Shown here: positions 49,300 to 53,537 of the stretch, piece by piece
Layout: every line of letters begins with the position of its first letter
How positions within the stretch are numbered: position 1 is the first letter of the stretch
Assembly: GCA_900758375.1 (NCBI GenBank)
Contig: CAAERJ010000048.1
Span: forward strand, 1-53,537
Source of the DNA: an uncultured Collinsella sp.
GTDB lineage: Bacteria > Actinomycetota > Coriobacteriia > Coriobacteriales > Coriobacteriaceae
Direction of reading: 5' to 3'
DNA: 53,537 nucleotides
Notes under the pieces: generated by a model
Told to the model about the DNA's origin: nothing
The model's database searches: none
The model's input: the letters and a program-made list of their open reading frames with translations, nothing else
Translations under genes and position numbers: made by a program

Positions 49300-49504
49300 C
49301 AATCGTCTCTGTCCGCATGGGGCGAATTGCCTCAACAGAGTCATTTTGAGGTCGTTGGGTTTTAGCACGACATTGCTGCATGTTTCTAGGGCATGTATGT
49401 GCTGATTATTGCTATTTAACCTGATATTGCACGGTATTCGACCTTGAAATGACTTGCAACTGACCGATGTTCTAACTAGCTACCAAGGGCGAAAGGAAAC
49501 AGCC
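49300..49504 (+). other. argG leader RNA with alternative stems
   Basis: After the leader peptide, CTCTGT (49307-49312) can pair with ACAGAG (49335-49340), and CCTCAA (49330-49335) with TTGAGG (49346-49351). The two share base 49335 and cannot both be complete. TCGTTGGGTTTT follows the second stem but is not a strong terminator. AGCAC and GTGCT flank a further weak stem near 49364-49402. The mechanism (transcriptional or translational) cannot be decided by eye. Confidence 0.4.
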
Positions 49505-50731
49505 ATGAGCAAGGAAAAAGTCGTTCTCGCATATTCCGGTGGTCTTGATACATCCGTATGTGTCAAGTGGCTCCAGGACGAGAAGAATCTCGATGTCGTT
49601 TGCGTCTGCGGCAACGTGGGCCAGGAGGAGACCGGCCTGGATGCCAAGAAGCAGAAGGCGCTCGACCTGGGCGTTCTCGATTGCCAGGTGCTCGACCTGC
49701 GTGACGAGTTCTCCGATGAGTTCCTGACTAAGGCCATCGCCGCAAACTCCATGTACGAGAACAAGTACCCGCTGCTCTCCGCTCTGTCTCGCCCGCTGCT
49801 CGCCAAGAAGCTTGTCGAGGTCGCTCACGAGTTTGGCGCGACCTACGTCGCCCACGGCTGCACCGGCAAGGGTAACGACCAGGTTCGTTTTGAGGCTGCC
49901 GTCAAGGCCCTCGACCCCGAGCTTAAGGTTATCGCTCCGGTTCGCGAGTGGGATCTGAAGTGCCGTCCCGACGAGGTCGCCTACGCTCACGCCCATAACG
50001 TGCCGGTTCCTGAGGGTGCCAACGACAACCCCTATTCCATCGACGACAACCTGTGGGGTCGTGCCATTGAGTGCGGCCACCTGGAGGATCCCTGGAACGA
50101 GCCGCTCGACGACGCTTGGGTTATGACCAAGAATCCGGAGGACACGCCGGACACCCCGACGTATACCGAGATTGAGTTTGAGGCCGGCAAGCCCGTCGCC
50201 GTCGACGGCAAGAAGATGAAACTCTCCGAGATCGTCATCGCCCTCAACAAGATTTCGGGCGACAACGGCTTTGGCCGTCTCGACCTGGTTGAGGATCGTC
50301 TGGTGGGCCTCAAGAGCCGCGAGTGCTATGAGGTTCCTGGCGCCCTGACGCTCATCACCGCCCACAAGGCGCTCGAGGACATTTGCGTCGAGGGCGACCT
50401 GCTCAAGGCCAAGATTAAGCTCGAGCAGGATTGGGCCACCGCCGTGTACAACGGCCAGTGGTACAGCCCGCTCAAAAACGCGCTCGACGCTTTTATGGCC
50501 GACACCCAGAAGTTCGTGACCGGCACCGTCCGTCTGAAGTTCTTTAAGGGCAACTGCCATGTCGTCGGCCGCAAGAGCCCCTTCAGCCTCTACGACTACG
50601 GCCTGGCCACCTACGACCGCGACACCACGTTTGACGAGAAGGCCAGCGCCGGCTTTATCGAGATCGATACGCTGTCGCTCAAGACGTGGGCTAAGGTCCA
50701 GGGTCCCAGCTCCGCTGCCGTCCAGGCTTAA
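49505..50731 (+). CDS. argG: Argininosuccinate synthase
   Basis: A 408-residue enzyme of normal length. The N-type ATP loop is AYSGGLDTSVCVKWL (SGGLDTS at 11-17). AHGCTGKGNDQVRFE is the second signature. It condenses citrulline and aspartate with ATP. The open frame begins at 49454. ATG 49505 has GAAAGGAAA upstream and gives the family N-terminus MSKEKVVLAYSGG. argH follows after about 520 nt rather than immediately. Confidence 0.96.
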   Translation: MSKEKVVLAYSGGLDTSVCVKWLQDEKNLDVVCVCGNVGQEETGLDAKKQKALDLGVLDCQVLDLRDEFSDEFLTKAIAANSMYENKYPLLSALSRPLLAKKLVEVAHEFGATYVAHGCTGKGNDQVRFEAAVKALDPELKVIAPVREWDLKCRPDEVAYAHAHNVPVPEGANDNPYSIDDNLWGRAIECGHLEDPWNEPLDDAWVMTKNPEDTPDTPTYTEIEFEAGKPVAVDGKKMKLSEIVIALNKISGDNGFGRLDLVEDRLVGLKSRECYEVPGALTLITAHKALEDICVEGDLLKAKIKLEQDWATAVYNGQWYSPLKNALDAFMADTQKFVTGTVRLKFFKGNCHVVGRKSPFSLYDYGLATYDRDTTFDEKASAGFIEIDTLSLKTWAKVQGPSSAAVQA

Positions 50732-50884
50732 GCCTTCCTTCCCTTGGTATCCGCGCGGCCCATCCGCGTGATACATAACGGGCGCACGGGGTCCCTACCT
50801 TTCGTTATGCTTGCTGACACTTCTTAACATCGGTGACCCCTACGTTCCGCCCGCATATATGATGCCGCGTCTGCGGCTGAGTCC

Positions 50885-50918
50885 GAGCCCCGCCGGGGTT
50901 GTCCGGCGGGGCTCCTTC
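50885..50918 (+). terminator. Strong hairpin between argG and argH
   Basis: GAGCCCCGCCGG (50885-50896) pairs perfectly with CCGGCGGGGCTC (50903-50914). CTTCTA follows. In the spacer 50732-50884, CATAACG/CGTTATG (50774-50809) and GCCGC/GCGGC (50864-50877) can also pair. It probably ends the argG transcript. Confidence 0.75.
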
Positions 50919-50964
50919 TATCAGTTTGGCGGCTCTGCGCCTATATATATGAGGAGTATCCATT

Positions 50965-51135
50965 ATGTTCAATGCTGTCGCGCATGCCTTACTTGCCCTC
51001 GCGCCCGAGTTCGATGCTGCAAAGGTCGAGGATGTTCCTATGAGCCTGAAGGCCTGGATCGATGGTTCGCAAGGCAACATCCGGAGGGGGACGTTGGGCG
51101 CCAAGTGCCTGGTGCGTCACTTCTTTGCAAATTAG
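50965..51135 (+). CDS. Small hypothetical protein between argG and argH
   Basis: A 56-residue ORF with an excellent ribosome site (GAGGAG at 50951-50956, 8 nt before ATG). It begins MFNAVAHALLALAPEF and ends VRHFFAN. The codons look like those of neighbouring genes. It is soluble, with an amphipathic N-terminal half and a basic C-terminal half. I do not recognise it. It could be a real small protein, a remnant of a longer gene, or an upstream ORF of argH. It lies between the argG terminator and argH. Confidence 0.5.
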   Translation: MFNAVAHALLALAPEFDAAKVEDVPMSLKAWIDGSQGNIRRGTLGAKCLVRHFFAN

Positions 51136-51253
51136 CTACATGGCCCCGCGCACGGTGGGGAATGTGTAAAACTAGCGGTTGAAAAATCGCTTTAGCGACA
51201 TGGCGCATTGCTTAGGGCGCTTGTTTTGGTATTTGGAGAAAGGGGACGGTTCC

Positions 51254-52684
51254 ATGGCTCTTTGGGGCGGTCGTTTTGAGGCAGGCGTGGCCGAGGTCAC
51301 GCAGGAGTTTGGCGCGTCGCTGCCGGTCGATAAACATCTCTATAAGCAGGATATCGCCGGCTCTAAGGCGCATGCCAAGATGCTGGCGGCCCAGGGCATC
51401 ATCAGTGCCGAGGACGAGCAGGCGATTGCCGAGGGCCTGACCGGAATCGAACAGGATATCGATGCCGGCAACTTCACCTTCGATATCAACGATGAGGACA
51501 TTCATATGTCCGTCGAGAGCGAGTTGACGCGCCGCATCGGCGAGGCCGGTAAGCGCTTGCATACCGGGCGTTCGCGCAACGACCAGGTGGCGACTGATAC
51601 GCGTCTGGGCGTCAAGGCGCTGGCCAAGGAGCTCATGGAGGCCAATCTTGAGCTGCGCCATGTGCTGGTGGATGCGGCCAAGAAGTACGACAAGGTGATT
51701 CTGCCGGGCTACACGCACATGCAGCATGCTCAGCCCGTGCTGCTGTCGCATCATCTGCTGGCGTATTCCTGGATGTTCGCGCGCGACTTTACACGCTTGA
51801 AGGCCGCCTTTGATGCCGCCGACAACTGCCCGCTGGGCGCTGCCGCGCTTGCCGGTACGAGCTATCCGCTCGATCGTCAGATGACGGCTGCCGAACTTGG
51901 CTTTGCGGGTGTGATTCCCAACTCGCTCGATGCGGTTTCCGACCGTGATTTCCTGCTCGATCTGCATTATGCCGGCTCCGTCATGGCCATGCACCTGTCG
52001 CGTCTTTCCGAGGAGATCGTGCTGTGGTCGAGCTCCGAATTTGGCTTTATCACGCTTTCCGACTCGTACTCCACCGGCTCGTCCATCATGCCGCAGAAGA
52101 AGAATCCCGACTTTGCCGAGCTTATCCGCGGCAAGAGTGGCCGAGTCTATGGCAACCTGGTGCAGTTGCTCGTGACCATGAAGGGGCTGCCGCTGGCCTA
52201 TAACAAGGACTTACAGGAGGACAAGGAGGGTGCGCTCGATACCGCTCACACGCTCATGCAGTGCCTGTCGGTTATGGCCGGTATGATTTCGACTTGGACC
52301 GTCAACGAGGATGCCATGGCGCGCGAGTGCGGCGTGGGGCACCTTGCCGCCACCGATGTTGCCGATTATCTGGCTAAGCGTGGTCTGCCGTTCCGCGAGG
52401 CGCATGCCGTGGTGGGCCATCTGGTCCTGATGTGTGAGAAGCGCGGCTGCAATCTTGAGGACCTGCCGTTTGAGGTATTCCAGGAGGCAAGCCCGCTCTT
52501 TGAGCGCGATATTACCGAGGCGCTCGACATCCCGTCGATTGTCGCCGCGCGCACGACCGAGGGCGGCACCGCTCCTGCCGCCGTTGCCGTGCAGCTGCAG
52601 CGTGCCGAGGCGCAGCTCGTGGCCGACGAGGGTGTGTTTGGATCGCTGACCAAGGTCGTCGAGATGGGTCACGGGGCAAAGTAG
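51254..52684 (+). CDS. argH: Argininosuccinate lyase
   Basis: A 476-residue member of the fumarase/aspartase superfamily. It begins MALWGGRFEAG, the family start, contains HTGRSRNDQVATD and has the catalytic-loop signature GSSIMPQKKNPDFAE (about 275-289). It splits argininosuccinate into arginine and fumarate. The open frame begins at 51179. ATG 51254 fits homologues and follows GGAGAAAGGGG. It is separated from argG by a terminator and a small ORF. Confidence 0.96.
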   Translation: MALWGGRFEAGVAEVTQEFGASLPVDKHLYKQDIAGSKAHAKMLAAQGIISAEDEQAIAEGLTGIEQDIDAGNFTFDINDEDIHMSVESELTRRIGEAGKRLHTGRSRNDQVATDTRLGVKALAKELMEANLELRHVLVDAAKKYDKVILPGYTHMQHAQPVLLSHHLLAYSWMFARDFTRLKAAFDAADNCPLGAAALAGTSYPLDRQMTAAELGFAGVIPNSLDAVSDRDFLLDLHYAGSVMAMHLSRLSEEIVLWSSSEFGFITLSDSYSTGSSIMPQKKNPDFAELIRGKSGRVYGNLVQLLVTMKGLPLAYNKDLQEDKEGALDTAHTLMQCLSVMAGMISTWTVNEDAMARECGVGHLAATDVADYLAKRGLPFREAHAVVGHLVLMCEKRGCNLEDLPFEVFQEASPLFERDITEALDIPSIVAARTTEGGTAPAAVAVQLQRAEAQLVADEGVFGSLTKVVEMGHGAK

Positions 52685-52734
52685 AGGTTTGGCTGAAGCC
52701 GTTTTGGCCATGTATTGATAAATCGGTTTTGCTT

Positions 52735-52768
52735 TACGGACGTCTGCTGATGTGGGCGTCCGTATTTT
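52735..52768 (+). terminator. Terminator after argH
   Basis: ACGGACG (52735-52741) pairs with CGTCCGT (52756-52762), followed by ATTTTGTTG. The stretch 52771-52975 beyond it has no gene or structure that I can support. Confidence 0.7.
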
Positions 52769-52975
52769 GTTGCTATGGGGGGGGGCTTGTCGAGAACTTC
52801 TGTAGGACCTTTGGGCAGGTTGTGAAGGGGGTACGTTCGCGAGCGGCAACCTACCGTCTGCTCTGTTCGATGCGGTTGATGGGCGGTCGGATGGTGCTCT
52901 AATCGGGCTTTGAAACAGAAGTGACACATATGGAGCGCTTTAATAAATTGTAGCGATTCAATAAACAGCTTTTTG

Positions 52976-53004
52976 TTTAACTGCAGCTAAAACTCTGTTA
53001 CGAT
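52976..53004 (+). promoter_or_regulatory. ndk promoter candidate
   Basis: TTTAAC (52976-52981) and TACGAT (52999-53004) are 17 nt apart in an AT-rich stretch. The predicted start is about 55 nt before the ndk ATG. Confidence 0.5.
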
Positions 53005-53067
53005 GCAGTCCAGGCGGGTGCCGGAATGGGACTTGGGCACGCGCGAACCTACTTGAAAGGCTACCTT

Positions 53068-53472
53068 ATGGCTATCGAGAAGACCTTCATCATGATTAAG
53101 CCCGACGCCGTGCGCGACCGCAAGATCGGCGAGATCGTCGCTCGCATTGAGCGTAGCGGCCTTGTCATCGAGCGCATGGAGATGACCACGCTCGAGCGCG
53201 CTACCGTCGAGGAGCACTACGCCCATCTGGCCGACAAGCCCTTCTTTGGCGGTCTCTGTGACTTTATGACGAGCGGTCCGGTCGTCAAGATGGTCGTTTC
53301 CGGTCTCTCCGCTGTCTCCAAGATGCGCACCCTCATGGGCGCTACCAACCCGCTTGACGCTGCCCCCGGCACCATCCGCGGCGATTTCGCTGTCGATGTC
53401 AACGCCAACGTGATTCACGGCTCCGACTGCCTGGAGAACGCCGAGATCGAGATCAAGCGCTTCTTTGGCTAA
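53068..53472 (+). CDS. ndk: Nucleoside diphosphate kinase
   Basis: A 134-residue protein of standard length. It begins EKTFIMIKPDAVRDRKIGEI and contains GATNPLDAAPGTIRGDFA and the active-site block NVIHGSDCLENAE with phosphohistidine H117. It transfers the gamma phosphate between nucleotides. The frame opens at 53026. ATG 53068 has GAAAGG upstream and matches homologues. Confidence 0.97.
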   Translation: MAIEKTFIMIKPDAVRDRKIGEIVARIERSGLVIERMEMTTLERATVEEHYAHLADKPFFGGLCDFMTSGPVVKMVVSGLSAVSKMRTLMGATNPLDAAPGTIRGDFAVDVNANVIHGSDCLENAEIEIKRFFG

Positions 53473-53513
53473 ACCAGCTTTGACTCCTTAAAGCTGTTAG
53501 CGTGTGGCTTGGG

Positions 53514-53537
53514 CGCCGCGGAACTCCATCCGCGGCG
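53514..53537 (+). terminator. Hairpin at the window edge, probable ndk terminator
   Basis: CGCCGCGGA (53514-53522) pairs perfectly with TCCGCGGCG (53529-53537). The following bases, where a T-tract would lie, are outside the window. Confidence 0.5.

Noticed and set aside
49128..49504. T-box riboswitch before argG
   Set aside because: No recognisable T-box sequence or terminator/antiterminator pair with UGGN-type pairing was found. The Arg-rich ORF is a better explanation.
1..53537. tRNA or rRNA genes
   Set aside because: No T-loop GTTCRAATC with matching acceptor stems and no rRNA-like blocks were seen in any intergenic stretch.

Overview
The window is a dense, high-GC bacterial chromosome segment. 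The genes carried, the (G+C)-biased third positions and the gene order all suggest a gut Coriobacteriia, most likely Collinsella. That assignment is inference from gene content, not a database result. No rRNA, tRNA, prophage, insertion sequence or CRISPR-Cas locus was seen.

Layout. 1-2822: arginine deiminase pathway (arcA tail, arcB, YfcC/ArcD-type carrier), followed by an unusually structured noncoding stretch to 3377. 3378-8234: DUF1846 protein, a small winged-helix protein, pyrG and xerD. 8600-24189: division and cell wall (dcw) cluster in the order mraZ-rsmH-ftsL-ftsI-murF-mraY-murD-ftsW-murG-murC-murB-ftsQ-ftsZ. murE and ftsA are absent from it. 24404-32323: the usual post-ftsZ genes (pgeF, yggS, sepF, yggT, divIVA), split by a complete pstSCAB-phoU phosphate operon. 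32382-36443: accessory stretch with an orphan secreted protein, a nitroreductase, and a Pit phosphate transporter with its DUF47 partner. 36523-44928: Bax-inhibitor-like membrane protein, a PARG-like macrodomain protein, SGNH hydrolase, thiD, thiC under a TPP riboswitch, yaaA and an M18 aminopeptidase. 45095-53472: polA, a HAD phosphatase, argG and argH, and ndk.

How the genes work together. Lipid II synthesis (murF, mraY, murD, murG, murC, murB) and the divisome (ftsL, ftsI, ftsW, ftsQ, ftsZ, sepF, divIVA) are co-transcribed or adjacent. Arginine is handled at both ends of the window, by degradation (arc) and by synthesis (argGH). Phosphate enters by a high-affinity ABC system and by a low-affinity Pit system.

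Most interesting signals. (1) A 24-codon leader ORF upstream of argG ends in an arginine run (LRRQRAISRRR then stop) and looks like an arginine-sensing attenuation peptide. (2) An array at 39267-39482 holds six 15-nt repeats in alternating orientation with spacers of 25, 26, 25, 25 and 25 nt. (3) Several long, near-perfect foldback elements lie between genes; the largest has a 33-bp stem. (4) A 14-mer is shared by the regions upstream of mraZ and ftsZ. (5) A PHO-box-like direct repeat precedes the pgeF-pst operon. (6) yggT has no ATG, GTG or TTG start. (7) A PARG-like protein lacks the second glutamate of its catalytic signature.
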